In this document: piece after piece, positions 34,928-46,529 of the stretch | Position numbering within the stretch: position 1 is the first letter of the stretch | Layout of the letters: each line of letters opens with the position of its first letter | Assembly (NCBI RefSeq): GCF_933775445.1 | Contig: NC_065878.1 | Coordinates: 6,780,001 to 6,844,000, forward strand | Source of the DNA: Argentina anserina | Lineage: Eukaryota; Streptophyta; Magnoliopsida; Rosales; Rosaceae | Reading direction: 5' to 3' | Length of the DNA stretch: 64,000 nucleotides | Program-made: the position numbers and the translations under genes | The notes under the pieces: model-generated | Seen by the model: the letters and a program-made list of their open reading frames with translations, nothing else | The model's database searches: none | What the model was told of the DNA's origin: nothing

Positions 34928-35413
34928 CACTCACTGTGGCAGCGCATGAAGCCCATGCGCCGACCCTAAGACCAGCGCGTAGCGCGCCACCGCCGCCTTA
35001 TTCCTCCTCCTTTCTCCCCCCCCCTTCCTCCCCACGGCCTCACGCCGTGCCTAGCCACCTCCACGCATCCACACGCGCCGCCTAAGGCGGCGGTAACCCC
35101 TCCTCCGATCTTTTCTAAACCTCAACCAATCCATCCAAAAACAACCCAAATTCATACAACAACCATCACACCATCCAATTAGATAGAAACCTCACCTATT
35201 CCCGTCCTTAGAAGTGCCGGAGCTCGTCGGAGAGCTTGAACAAGTTGAGCTGGGTTCGGTGAGGTGCGGCGAAGCTTCACGGCGGCTAGATGGCTCGCAT
35301 CTTGCTCGGAGGAGGCTGGAGTCGAGCCTGCGAGGGCGCTGGTGCCGGGGGTGAGGAACACGTCCCTCGGAGGAGGGAGATCGGCGCCGAAGGGAGAGAG
35401 GGCTCGGGGAGGG

Positions 35414-35449
<36 letters not shown>

Positions 35450-35844
35450 AAAGGAGGCGCGGGTTTGAGGAGAGAAGAGGGTTTCCGAAAATGGAAACCC
35501 TACTTCTGATAAGTTTCCTTTTATACCCCTTTCTAAATCGGAAACTAACTTCCGTTGTTAATAACCTTCCCGTACGACGTTCAATTAGAATGCGTGACGT
35601 ATCCATGAACTCGTATCGACGAGTTCTACAACTTTTGTGAATGATGTTTTTGCAAACGAGCGACAAAATAAAAGTCGATATTCACGTCGCGGAAACGTAA
35701 AGTTTTTCTAAATAAACCTTCCGATAATGTTTCCGTTTTCAATTTACATCGTCGCAAGGCAACAAAATGTCGTTTAATGAGGTTTGAAAACTTTATATAT
35801 TTAAATCAACTCAATAAATAGTTCCGAAAAATCGGGTTATTACA
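34928..35844 (-). mobile_element. Truncated family A LTR (A3)
   Basis: The plus strand matches A2 from about 30457 to its end: CACTCACTGTGGCAGCGC at the left edge and ATCGGGTTATTACA at the right edge. The first 2 kb (plus-strand order) are missing and no target duplication is present. It includes GCCGCCTAAGGCGGC (about 35078) and a GA-rich stretch (35400-35452). Confidence 0.85.
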
Positions 35845-36057
35845 AAAAAAGTCCCACAGGGCGTGCCAATTTGTAGAACGAGAATCTGAAAACAAATAAT
35901 AGTGCAGACACGTGTACAAATAAAATGTAATTTATTGATAATCAAGCACGAGGTTACAATCTTTATGAACTCCTCTGATTCTATCTCCGTATGGAACTTG
36001 GCTCAAGGGTGACATGCACTTGATCTTGAGAATTTGAGTACGGATTTGGACTTGATT

Positions 36058-36215
36058 AAGAACGAGCGATTTGGTAGCGTGATGATTCTTCGTGGACGTG
36101 AGTTTGTATTTGGATTTGATGAAGAACAAGTGATTTGGTAACTTGATGATTCTTCGTGGACTTGAGTTTGGATTTGATGAAGAACGAGCAATTTGATAGC
36201 TTGACGATTTTATAG
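36058..36215. repeat. Minisatellite, three copies of about 60 bp
   Basis: Units start at about 36058, 36122 and 36180 with AAGAAC(G/A)AG and contain GATTTGGTA and TTGATGATTCTTCGTGGAC. The third is partial. Confidence 0.8.
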
Positions 36216-37029
36216 AATATTTTATTGACACTAAAATAATAATATTTCTTTAATTGTATAATTAAATCAATATATATTTTCTGATTAATTTAAAATTAAT
36301 TATTCTCATAACTAAATTAAGCAGAAAATAATTGATTTAATTATAACCGTTAAAAAAATTATTAATTTAATCAAATGTCAAATTTACCATTTCGAATCGT
36401 CAATGACATTCAATTTTCGATTTATGTTGGAATCACATAGCTTTAATTACGATCATTCATTTATGTGCTGACATGAGTTTTATTCGGATCCGGACTAACT
36501 TTTTAACTTTTGGGCCACGTGTGCAATTTAGTCGGGTTCTTGATCGATTTAATCATTTAATGAAGATGATTTACTTCATTAAATTTCATGTGTCTACAAG
36601 AAGCATGACAGATTTTGCCGTCACTGCCGGACAACCACAATAAGGATCTTCCGGTTTCCATGGATACAGTTGAAACGTAGCTGCGCTGTAGCCGAGTATA
36701 AGTTTGATAATCGACACAAATTACACAATTATGACACACAAGCTAGCTATATGAATCTTCTCTTATAGCTAGGGAAATGAATAACTTGTAGATTATTATT
36801 ATTATTAAATGTGAACACTATAGATTATAGGAATTATTCTCTACAAATAAGTGAATATACATATCACATAATCAATTTAACGAAAAAGCTAAGAGAAGTA
36901 TAATAGTAGGTACCACAAAATATATGTTTTTCCACAAAAGTCTAGGTACCATTTAGGTTTTTTCTCCTTAATAATTAATTTTGAATGACAGCTAAAATGG
37001 AAAAAGTATAATCTGCAAAAGGTCCATAC
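36216..37029. other. AT-rich, no gene recognised
   Basis: About 800 bp of AT-rich sequence with no recognisable frame. It ends at the CATAC target site of the copia element. Confidence 0.4.
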
Positions 37030-37214
37030 TGATGCAGGATGAAATAATTGTGTATTATTGAATGATATGGTGGCCTATATATAGGCATTTACAAAACCAC
37101 AATCCCGTAGGATTCGGAGTCCTAATCTATTACGGAGATGCTAATCTATCTCCTAACAGGAAACCTATTAGGCTAAGACACACATAAGGGTAGAATAGTA
37201 ATTCTCCCGGAACA
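37030..37214 (-). repeat. 3' LTR of the copia element
   Basis: 185 bp; on the minus strand starts TGTTCCGGGAG and ends CCTGCATCA. It carries the palindromic TATA motif GCCTATATATAGGC at 37073-37086. Confidence 0.93.
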
Positions 37215-37224
37215 CTCCCCCTTG
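37215..37224 (-). other. Polypurine tract of the copia element
   Basis: Minus strand CAAGGGGGAG directly before the 3' LTR. Confidence 0.8.
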
Positions 37225-37401
37225 TGTCGCATGCCTAGGTTGCATGGTGCACATATCGTTGCCTCGGTAAAAACCTTGTCAAGCAAAACAAAAACCTCTT
37301 GGGTAAAACAAAAACTTGATCGAAGGGAAAAAGAGCACAACGCACCAACTACTTAAGGATCTTAACATGTGATGTAGACTCCCCCTGAAGTCTACCAAAC
37401 T

Positions 37402-37890
37402 CTAATGTTCCGATAAACGACGCATGTCAATGCTCTTCACATGTTTCACAAAAGTAGATTTAGGCAAAGACTTGGTGAACAAATCCGCAATATTGGATTC
37501 TGAACTCACTTGATTGATCTGACTATTCAAGAACTTCTGTTGTTGAACGTTGTAGAAGAACTTAGGCGAAATATGCTTGGTGTTGTCTCCCTTGATGAAA
37601 CCTAACTTTGTCTGCTCTATGCAAGCAGCATTATCTTCATAAATGCACGTAGGTTGATCAGTTGTAGAGACTAATCCACAAGAATCACGAATATGGCGAA
37701 CAAGTGATCGTAGCCAAACACATTCTTTAACTGCTTCATGGAGAGCGATGATCTCCGCGTGATTTGAAGAAGTAGCAACAAGAGTTTGCTTTGTGGATCT
37801 CCAAGATATCGCCGTATTCCCAATGGTGAACACATAACCGATTTAAGAACGAGCCTTGTGAGGGTCAGAGAGGTACCCTGCGTCGGCATA
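37402..37890 (-). pseudogene. RNase H end of copia pol, broken off
   Basis: A minus-strand frame from 37833 with SWRSTKQTLVATSSNHAEII (RNase H glutamate), IYEDNAACI (aspartate) and a C-terminal NIADLFTKSLP motif, closing at 37402. Just upstream a TAA (about 37842-37844) and a frameshift separate it from the main pol frame. About 20 residues of the connection between RT and RNase H are missing. Confidence 0.85.
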
Positions 37891-40800
37891 ACCAACTAAC
37901 AAGTTGTTTGGAGTCTTTGCATCGGGGGAAAGAGCTGCACAAGACCGGTTGTTGGGTAGGTGCGGAGCTAAATCTACCTAATAAGCTCACTGCGGAAGAT
38001 ATGTCCGGTCTAGTGCATTGAGCAAGATACAATAGTGCCCCAATTGCACTAAGGTATGGAACTTCAAGACCAAGAACTTCTTCATCATCCTCTTTAGGAC
38101 GGAAGGGATCCTTCTTGATATCTAGACTTCGGACGACCATGGGAGTAGACAATGGACTGCATAGATCCATATTGAAACGTCGAAGCATCTTCTGCGTGTA
38201 ATTTGACTGATGCACCAAGATGCCGTCGGCCCTATGCACAAGCTCAAGGCCGAGACAGAATTTCGTCCTTCCTAGGTCTTTCATCTCAAATTCCGACTTC
38301 AAATAAGACACGGTCTCTTCAATCTCATCAAGAGTACCGATTATGTTCATGTCATCAACGTAGACCGCAACGATGACGAATCCGGAATTTGTCTTTCGTA
38401 TGAACACGCATGGGCATAGTTCATCATTCTTGTAACCCCTTCTCACCAAGTATTGATGCAACTGATTGTACCACATTCTTCCGGATTGCTTTAACCCGTA
38501 CAACGAACGACGTAATCTGACTGCATGAGCACTCCGTGGTCTGGAGGCACTTGATGGAGGTAAAGGTAGTCCCTCTGGAGCTTTCATGTATATCTCTGCG
38601 TCAAGATCCCCATAGAGATAAGCTGTGACCACATCCATAAGCTGCATGTTTAGTCTTTCGGACACTAGTAGACTAATAAGGTAGCGGAAGGTAATGATGT
38701 CCATAACAGGAGAATAAGTCTCTTCATAGTCAATACCAGGTCGTTGTGAGAATCCTTGCGCCACGAGTCTTGCCTTATAGCGCACGATCTCGTTCATCTC
38801 ATTACACTTACGAACGAAGACCCATTTATGTCCAACAGGTTTGATATCTCTTGGAGTCAATTCAACCTTTCCGAAGACTTCTCGCTTCGCTAATGAGTCA
38901 AGTTCTGCCTGGATTGCTTCCTTCCACTTCGGCCAATCTGCTCTGCGTTCGCATTCAGCTACAGAGTGAGGTTCAACGTCGTCTTCAAATATGATCTCAT
39001 GTGCGACGGAATAAGCGAAAACGTCATCAATGCATGTAGTGGCTCGGTTTCGGACCGACTGCTCACTTGTGTAGTTCACTGAGATTTCGTTGTTCTCTGG
39101 CATCAAACAAGGTTCCATAGCGTCCCACGGTAACACTTGAGTTGATTCATGGACATAGCTGTAATCAGAGACAACTTCATACGATGGTGATTCATCGTTG
39201 ATGACGCGCTGTGCCTTAGTCATTCGCTTCTTTCTAGGTTTTGAATCCCTAGAGTTTATCGGTCTCCCCCTTTTTCTTTGAGGAGCCGAGGCCGAAGCTG
39301 CTCCATGCCGGGCCATCTCGGCATCGTCGCCACAAGGGGCGCCGGCAACACCACGGCGTACGGTGGTGCCGCCGCCGGTCTCCGTCCCACTGTTAGGGGC
39401 GGTGCCAACGTTGCTAGGTCCAGGAGCTTGTCTTCCACGTCCATATTTCGGGACATCCAACCGTGCCAGTACGTTCGCAGCGGGTATGTTTGATCTCGTC
39501 ACTTTAGCAATATCTACAAAGCCGTCGGGCATCGAATCCGCGACTTTCTGGAGGTCGATAATGCGTTGCACTTCTAACTCACTTTGAGCAGTGCGGGGAT
39601 CATAATGAGACATAGTGGGGACACACCACGTCAATTCCTGACGTTCATTTGGAATGATAACATTCCCATCTCCCCCTAACGACGGGAAGCATGTCTCATC
39701 AAAGTGACAATCTGCAAATCTTGCAGTAAAGAGATCTCCGGTGGTTGGTTCTAAGTAGCGGACAATCGTTGGGGAATTATAGCCAACATAGATACCTAGT
39801 CGTCTCTGAGGACCTATCTTAGTACGCAGCGGAGGCATAATAGGCACATAAACGGCGCAACCAAAGATGCGTAAGTGTGAAATATTGGGTTCATAACCAG
39901 TTACCATCTGGTACGCACTAAACGCTTGGTTAGCCGCGGGTCGGAAACGAATAAGTGTCGCTGCATGCAACACTGCATATCCCCACGCAGAGACCGGCAG
40001 GTTAGTACCCATAACCATTCCCCGAGCAACAAGCTGAATACGCTTGATGGTAGCCTCTGCTAGACCGTTCTGTGAATGAACATGAGGAACGGGATGTTCA
40101 ACTTCGATCCCAATAGACATGCAGTAATCATCAAAAGTTTTGGAGGTGAATTCTCCAGCATTATCCAAACGAATGGATTTGATAGGATAATCGGGGTGGT
40201 GAGCCCGAAGTTTGATGATCTCAGCTAATAACTTAGCAAATGCAGCATTCCTTGTGGATAGCAAAGCGACGTGTGACCAACGCGTCGATGCATCAACCAA
40301 TACCATGAAATATCGAAAAGGTCCGCATTCTGGTTGAATAGGTCCACAAATGTCACCTTGGATACGTTGTAAGAATGGAATGTTCTCGGTTGAAGCCTTA
40401 GCAAAAGGACTTCCTTGAAATTTAGCAAGAGAACAAGCTTTGCAAAACGAGCGATGGGCATCAGAAATTGCCATGGAGGCATTTGAAATCACGGGAGGCA
40501 TCACAAGCTCCTGTGAAGGAGGGGATGCCGCCACCGACGGCATGAAAGCCGTGGAGCTGCCGAGTGGGGCATGCTCGGCCACACCATGCGGTGCATGGGT
40601 AGGCACGGCCTCACCGTGCGGAGCACGGGTGAGGTGATCCTCCAATCGCTTCCGGGACTTGAAAAAAGGATGACCATGTGAATTCTTAAGAATTCTAATC
40701 ATCATATCACGTCCAGGGTGCCCGAGACGGGCATGCCAAAGCATATAAGAGTCCGAATCACAAAAGTTGCGTTCAACCGCATATGATTCAAAGATCCGAA

Positions 40801-41182
40801 TGGAAGTAAGATACAATCCATTCCCAAGACTCTTCATCTTCTCTAAGATGCGGCGATGGCCTGCTTTCTCAGAGGTAACACAAAGATATTCCTCTCCATT
40901 CTCAACATAAGTATCTAGGTGAAAACCATTGGCATGTATGTCCTTAAAACTTAGCAAGGTGCGGGGAGACTTCGGCGCATAAAGAGCGTCTACGACGTTA
41001 AGAGTCGTACCATTAGGCAACATGAAAGAAGCAATGCCTCTTCCTTGAATGATGGATTTCGAGCCAATCATTGTAGTCATCGAAGAAGTCGAAAACACTA
41101 GATCCGTGAACAACTGCATGTGCCGTAGGACAGTGTGGGTGGTTCCGCAATCAGCTAGACATTCGATTTCACCGCAGGACAT
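37865..41182 (-). CDS. pol: Copia Pol: protease, integrase, reverse transcriptase (RNase H truncated)
   Basis: An open frame of 1105 residues from ATG 41182. Protease active site DCGTTHT begins at residue 11, so the protein starts almost at the protease. Then GAG-pre-integrase (LWHARLGHPGRDMM), an integrase zinc finger whose HxxxH and CxxC (CKACSLAK) are split by a long Pro/Ala/His-rich insert, and the core with D (QGDICGPI), D (IRLDNAGEF) and E (NGLAEATIK). RT has VDVVTAYLYG and the catalytic YVDDM. The frame shifts after RPDISSAVSLLGRFSSAPT and ends in nonsense residues, so RNase H is lost. The ATG lies directly behind a 3' splice-site-like sequence (see 41183-41216), and no gag precedes it in frame. 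Confidence 0.88.
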   Translation of the reverse strand: MSCGEIECLADCGTTHTVLRHMQLFTDLVFSTSSMTTMIGSKSIIQGRGIASFMLPNGTTLNVVDALYAPKSPRTLLSFKDIHANGFHLDTYVENGEEYLCVTSEKAGHRRILEKMKSLGNGLYLTSIRIFESYAVERNFCDSDSYMLWHARLGHPGRDMMIRILKNSHGHPFFKSRKRLEDHLTRAPHGEAVPTHAPHGVAEHAPLGSSTAFMPSVAASPPSQELVMPPVISNASMAISDAHRSFCKACSLAKFQGSPFAKASTENIPFLQRIQGDICGPIQPECGPFRYFMVLVDASTRWSHVALLSTRNAAFAKLLAEIIKLRAHHPDYPIKSIRLDNAGEFTSKTFDDYCMSIGIEVEHPVPHVHSQNGLAEATIKRIQLVARGMVMGTNLPVSAWGYAVLHAATLIRFRPAANQAFSAYQMVTGYEPNISHLRIFGCAVYVPIMPPLRTKIGPQRRLGIYVGYNSPTIVRYLEPTTGDLFTARFADCHFDETCFPSLGGDGNVIIPNERQELTWCVPTMSHYDPRTAQSELEVQRIIDLQKVADSMPDGFVDIAKVTRSNIPAANVLARLDVPKYGRGRQAPGPSNVGTAPNSGTETGGGTTVRRGVAGAPCGDDAEMARHGAASASAPQRKRGRPINSRDSKPRKKRMTKAQRVINDESPSYEVVSDYSYVHESTQVLPWDAMEPCLMPENNEISVNYTSEQSVRNRATTCIDDVFAYSVAHEIIFEDDVEPHSVAECERRADWPKWKEAIQAELDSLAKREVFGKVELTPRDIKPVGHKWVFVRKCNEMNEIVRYKARLVAQGFSQRPGIDYEETYSPVMDIITFRYLISLLVSERLNMQLMDVVTAYLYGDLDAEIYMKAPEGLPLPPSSASRPRSAHAVRLRRSLYGLKQSGRMWYNQLHQYLVRRGYKNDELCPCVFIRKTNSGFVIVAVYVDDMNIIGTLDEIEETVSYLKSEFEMKDLGRTKFCLGLELVHRADGILVHQSNYTQKMLRRFNMDLCSPLSTPMVVRSLDIKKDPFRPKEDDEEVLGLEVPYLSAIGALLYLAQCTRPDISSAVSLLGRFSSAPTQQPVLCSSFPRCKDSKQLVSWLCRRRVPL

Positions 41183-41216
41183 CTACAAAATAACAATTAA
41201 GAGAGTCAGCGACACG
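41183..41216 (-). promoter_or_regulatory. Predicted 3' splice site before pol
   Basis: Minus strand: branch-point-like CTGAC, then a pyrimidine-rich TCTCTTAATTGTTATTTTG, then AG directly before the pol ATG. The 14 bases ATTTTGTAGATGTC are identical at the gag start. Confidence 0.6.
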
Positions 41217-41497
41217 GGAACAATTCTATACAATACGCCGTAGGATATTGTAAGAATGGGAATCGGAACAAAGGTCGATCCCATCGAATGTATCACATGG
41301 CAATAGTACTACATTCTTCAACTAAAGAGTTGGAAATCATGGTATTGAAGTAGTGAAATACCAAACAGTAAACTAGGGTGGTATAAACCATCCAAAAATG
41401 GTGTGGAAACACACACAAAGAGTACCGGTGAGTGCATATAACGGACTTGGAGAAAACCGGAAAAACAAACCGGAAAACCATGTCAAAAGAACTCTAA

Positions 41498-44466
41498 TGT
41501 AATAACCCCAATTTTTCAAAACGATATTTGATTTGAAGTAAATTCTATAAAGTTTTGAAATTCATTTAAATTGAATTTGATTGTTTGCAAGTGTTACGAA
41601 AACGGAAACGGAAACGTTCCGAGAACGTTTAATAAGAAAACGTTACGTTTCCGAACGAATTTATCGACTTTTATTCCGTCGCTCGGTTGCGAAAACCTTC
41701 TTCACGAAAGTTGTAGAGCTCGTCGATACGAGTTCGTGAGCATGTGACGCGTTCAAATCGGACGATGTATATGAAAGTTATTAACGATACAAGTTAGTGT
41801 CCGATTTTTAAAGGGGTATATAAGGAAACTGAACAGAAGTAGGGTTTCCATTTTCGGAAACCCTCTTCTCTCTCTTATCCCGCGCCTCCACCTCTCTCTC
41901 TCCCTTCTCTCTCGCTCTCTCCCCGATTTCTCCCCTTTCCTCAGAAATTTCACCGCCGATCTTGCCGACCCGTGGTTCGTGTCACGCACCACCGCTCCTA
42001 AAAGCTTCGCACTGCCCTCCTAGTCAGACCCTCAGAAGATCGAGCCCTCTCTCGTCGCCGATCGTCACGCCGACTCACCTCGCCACTGCTACGAATCGTC
42101 GTCGTTCTCCGACAAAGCTAGGGTGCGGAGCAAGGGCGCCTCCATCATTCCCCAACCTCTGCAACACCTACAACCGAAGGAGGCGACGCGACGAAGGTTT
42201 CTCAAGGGATCGACTCGATCGAAGCTCGACCGGTTGATTTAGGTAAAGCTTGATGAAATTTAATTGATGTGTGTGATTGTATGATGTGTGGGAGTGAATT
42301 GGGCGAATTTAGAATTGATTTGGAAGGAGTTTGGAGGAGATCGGAGGAGAGAGTGGAATGGTGAACACCGCCGCCTTAGGCGGCGCGTGTGAGCGTATGG
42401 GGTGGCTTAAAGGCGGTGTGAGGCCGCGGGGAGGCCGGAGGAGGGAAGGGGGAGAGATTTGAGGTAGCGGTGGCGTCATACGCGCCGTTAGGGGTGTCGG
42501 CGCGTGGGCCCCACGCGCGGCCTACCGGAGGTGGCGCGTGTACCCCACGCGCCGCCACGGGCGGCGGTGTGACAATATTTTCCGATAGGGGTATTTTGGT
42601 AATTTACTTAAATGTAAATGTAAATTTTATTTACTACGGTAAATGTAATTAAATTTTACCTTCGGTAAATGTAAATATAAATTACTTTCAGTAAATGTAA
42701 AAAAGTAATTTATAAAAGGTAAATAGTAAATTTTATTTACTGAGATTGTATTTACATTTAAAATCGTACGTATACGTACAGAAATACGTATGAATATTTA
42801 TACGTACAGGAATACGTATATAATATTTATACGTACAGAAATACGTATTAATATTTATACGTATAGAGAATACGTATTAATATTTATACGTACAGAAATA
42901 CGTATAAAATATTTATACGTACATAAATACGTATATAATATTTATACGTACAGAAATACGTATAAATCGTATATTTGTACAGTAACCGTGAATAGTAACA
43001 GTGAACAGTAACACTGAACAGTAATTTCGTAAAACCGAAAATTGCTGAACAGTAACCGATTATTACTGTTTCGGCATTTAAAGGTTTACGAAACGATTCT
43101 AAATGCTTGTCTTATCTTTTCAAGGTGATCGTTAAATCGAGGAAAGGAATTATCATCGGGAATTGTGGAATTACGCTCGAGTCGATAAGGTGAGTAAAAT
43201 CTCACTGAATTACGAATCTACCCTCGTGGTGATTCAACATTTTTGCAAGTGAGTTTATCAAATGAATTACAACATGTATATAATTTAGTGGACTACATAT
43301 ATACAGTATAATGGTAATAAGTACATATATATATATATATATATATCATTAAATTACGTACTGTTATTAATTCATTTAAAAATAGTCATTTCGATGACGG
43401 AAGTTTGTGAATTGAGCATGTGTGGTGAAATATGACATGTATAAGATATAGTGGACTATATATATATTGTATAAATGGTAAATAAGTACGAATATACATA
43501 GTTTGCTATATAATATACTGTTATGATTTTATTGTGATTATATTGAGCATGTGATTTGAATTGTACAATATGATGTGAGATTATTGTACGTGATTTTTAA
43601 GATTGAGATTGTTAAAATGTGAAATGTCTTCGGACCTGATTTTTGGTACAATATGATGTGAGATTATTGTACGTGTTTGGTAAGTCGAAACCTAGCCTTT
43701 GGCCGGGCGAAAGTTACGATACAGTTAGAGCTCTAGTCTGTCTGCCTTAGTACTGCATGTGAGGTAACGGGTGGTTATCTGCTCATGGGTACTCAGTTAT
43801 TTTGGATGTTGGGTAGCGGGTGGCTATCCAATAACATCGGTGTATTACGAGAGGGGTAACAGATGTGTACCAGCGTTCTTGGTACCCGTATTATAAATGC
43901 ATTGGGTAACCAGAAGGGTTACTTAATTTTCTCATGGGCGTTTCATTTCATATTTATTTGGGTCGACCAGATGGGCTGACCAATGACTCATGAGGGCATT
44001 TATATTTGTTGTTTGTGATCTTTCGTATATTTTGATATGCGAATTATATTTTGATTTTACTCATACGAGCTATAAGCTTACCGGGTTGTGTTTACAATCC
44101 CGGTGCACCAATTCGATGGTGTAGGGGATAATTCCGCAGGGGCTGATTAGTGGAGGTTGAGTGACGACTACAGACGCTCGAAGTCGTTCGTATCCTACTT
44201 GTGGTGAGGTTTTAGCGTGGATTTGTGTGTGAGAAGTTGTGTAATTTCATTTGTGAGATTTGTGAGTGATTTGTGAGGATTATTACATTTCCATTTTATG
44301 TATGGATTATAAATTTGGGTTGTAATAATTGGTTGTCTGAGTTGTATTGAGAACTCAGAATTGATCCGCTGTTACACTTTAATGATTTCGATTTATTTGA
44401 GATTATTTTGTGTTTAACGACTTTAGAATTTTGAGTTTTTAAGCTCGAAATTTTGGGGTCGTTACA
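41498..44466 (+). mobile_element. Solo LTR A4 (family A) inside the copia gag-pol spacer
   Basis: 2969 bp, TGTAATAACCC to GGGGTCGTTACA, same orientation as A1. Flanks TCTAA (41493-41497) and TCTAG (44467-44471) match at four of five bases. It includes the GC-rich block (42365-42570), a tandem array (42771-42968) and degenerate hairpin units (43800-43960). Confidence 0.9.
42771..42968 (+). repeat. Tandem array of about 30-bp units with TACGTA palindromes
   Basis: Six to seven imperfect copies of AATATTTATACGTACAGAA plus ATACGTAT. Each unit has facing TATACGTA and TACGTATA arms. Confidence 0.8.
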
Positions 44467-45121
44467 TCTAGCCCGGGTGAATTTTGGACGAGGAAAACGT
44501 GGCAGCAGGGACTGCTGCAATATGCCGGAAAAATGACGAGAAACGACGAAAAAATCGTCGGAAAACTCGTTGGAAAACAGGCGGCACCGATTGCCGGAAA
44601 ACCGGCCGGCGGCTGTCGGAACTGGCCGGTATGGAGGCCAGAACTTCAGGTCCGACAGGGGACGCCGGCAGGAACTGGGTGGCGGTGCCGGAAACGCCGG
44701 GAAATGGCCAGAAGACGGCGAATACGCCGGCAAAACGTGCCGGAAACGCCTAAATAGTAACCGGGTCCGGCCAAGGCAAAACGACGTCGTTTTCCGACGT
44801 TCCGAGGTTCGTTTTCCGAATTTTAAGTTCCAAATTCACAATGTAGTGCTATTGGGGTCCCATGTGACCCAAAAAGCGTCCAATTTAAAAACCACGTGAG
44901 TTGCACACGTTGATCATCATGCTAAGTGTCGGTTAAATAAAATTCTCAAAGAGATCGTCTTGTAAGCAAGAAATGAGAAATTTTATTGAATGCCAATCTT
45001 TAATACATCACACATAAACTTCTAATTCCAAAATCAAAAGTCTATTACAAAGTCAATGAAAATAACAATGGCGGTCGGCCATAACAATACTTGAATCATA
45101 GAGCTAAAGAAGCTAAAACGA
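44467..45121 (-). other. Spacer between copia gag and pol (gag 3' side)
   Basis: No gag or pol domain in any frame. The part 44500-44760 is rich in CCGG and pyrimidine on the element strand. AATAAA at 44982-44987 (minus strand), about 135 nt after the gag stop, could end a gag mRNA. The spacer continues at 41183-41497. Confidence 0.6.
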
Positions 45122-46183
45122 CTAATCAAAGTCGGGAGTATCCATGGTAGCAACCGGAGGCCTAGTCTTAGAAGCAAGGGGCTCGGGTTTCATGGAGATA
45201 TGGTGAGTCTCGATCTCAGGGTCCTCATCCACATGATTCGATTCGGGTTGTAGAAACTTCTTGTAGGCGGAGTAAGCCTTGATCATCTCTTTGCTAGCGC
45301 AACAATCGCGATTAAAGTGCTTGAAAGAGCCACATTTGAAGCATGGAGACTTGCCATTACCGGAAGTGGAGGCATTAGGAGGCGCACGGCCTCCTTGGAG
45401 TTTGGGACGGGGACGGCCTCCCCCGGAGGGTGCGGCGCCACCACCATCACGGGTCCAAGTATTGGACCGAGGCCGAGATCGACCTTGTTGCCTCCCACCA
45501 CGAGAGTTGTTATTTTGGTGCTGATATGGAGCGTTCCTTGATTGATTCTTTTGCTTAGGAGCTTTCCCATAGTTAGACTGTGGCGTAGAAATTCTTTTAG
45601 TGCCAACAGGTCTATTGTTGTTGTTGAGGAGAATCTCAGAATGTCTCTCCTTCTTAGCCAAGAGTGCCATTAAGTCGGCAAAAGACCGGATCTTCCCTTC
45701 CTCTACATGAGTGCGGTATGTATGAGCTTGAACCTCATAGTTGATTGGAAACGTGTCCAATGTCTTATTGAGAAGATCTAGGTCGGTCTTGATGACACCA
45801 ACGGTGCCAAGATCGGATTGCAAGCATAGCATATCCTGATTGAAATCATCCACTCTCTTATAGTCCAATAGACGGATGTTATCCCATCTAACGGTCAATT
45901 CAGGAAGAAGCTTATCATGAACGTTGTTGTACCGCAAGCGTAGTTTGTCCCATAATTCTTTAGGATCTTTTACGTTTAAGTATTGCCTCTTGAGAGTTGC
46001 ATGGATGTGACGTCTCATGAAGATGAGAGTCTGAGTCTTAGCCATGGGTGGGTAATCAGCAGGAGGGTCGGCAAACATGCCTTCAATCCCTCGGCTCTCG
46101 AAAGCGAGTTCCATGTCGGAAACCCAGCGGTCCTTTCCTTCTAGATCAAGAAGGCCAAATTCCGGTCGAGATGGCGATGACAT
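45122..46183 (-). CDS. gag: Copia Gag
   Basis: Intact 353-residue frame. Residues about 10-180 are the copia gag domain (KDRWVSDMELAFESRG, WDKLRLRYNNVHDKLLPEL). A basic, Asn/Gly-rich linker follows, then one zinc knuckle at 281-294 (C-X2-C-X4-H-X4-C) and an acidic tail ending at TGATTAG. It would assemble the particle and package element RNA. The start ATG at 46183 sits directly behind ATTTTGTAG, a predicted 3' splice site. Unlike most copia elements the frame stops here and pol has its own start. Confidence 0.9.
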   Translation of the reverse strand: MSSPSRPEFGLLDLEGKDRWVSDMELAFESRGIEGMFADPPADYPPMAKTQTLIFMRRHIHATLKRQYLNVKDPKELWDKLRLRYNNVHDKLLPELTVRWDNIRLLDYKRVDDFNQDMLCLQSDLGTVGVIKTDLDLLNKTLDTFPINYEVQAHTYRTHVEEGKIRSFADLMALLAKKERHSEILLNNNNRPVGTKRISTPQSNYGKAPKQKNQSRNAPYQHQNNNSRGGRQQGRSRPRSNTWTRDGGGAAPSGGGRPRPKLQGGRAPPNASTSGNGKSPCFKCGSFKHFNRDCCASKEMIKAYSAYKKFLQPESNHVDEDPEIETHHISMKPEPLASKTRPPVATMDTPDFD

Positions 46184-46529
46184 CTACAAAATGAATACGG
46201 AATCGATTAGATTCAAGTATAATAGGAATTAGGAGGGGTGACGTATATGGTCACAAGAAAAATCGATGCAAGCGGCGATACTCATGATCGCACCCAAAAT
46301 AGCGGTGCACTCAGGCGACCACACGAAAATCGATTAACTTCCCTTTCAAAACAATCGTGACTCCCCCAGGACCGTCACACAGAAAACATCGACCAAGAGG
46401 GGAAACCCATCCGTCTATAGTCTCATCGGCGTTATAAGAAAGGCCGGAATTAAGACAAGAAGAAGGCTAATAGCGCCCGATATAATATATCTATATGTTC
46501 AAAAGCGGGAACATTTATGAAAAATTTAC
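46184..46529 (-). promoter_or_regulatory. Predicted 346-nt leader intron of the copia element
   Basis: Minus strand: donor AAAG/GTAAAT (exon ends at 46530), branch-like CTAAT about 20 nt before the end, acceptor ATTTTGTAG directly before the gag ATG. The same donor could join to the acceptor before pol. Confidence 0.55.
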
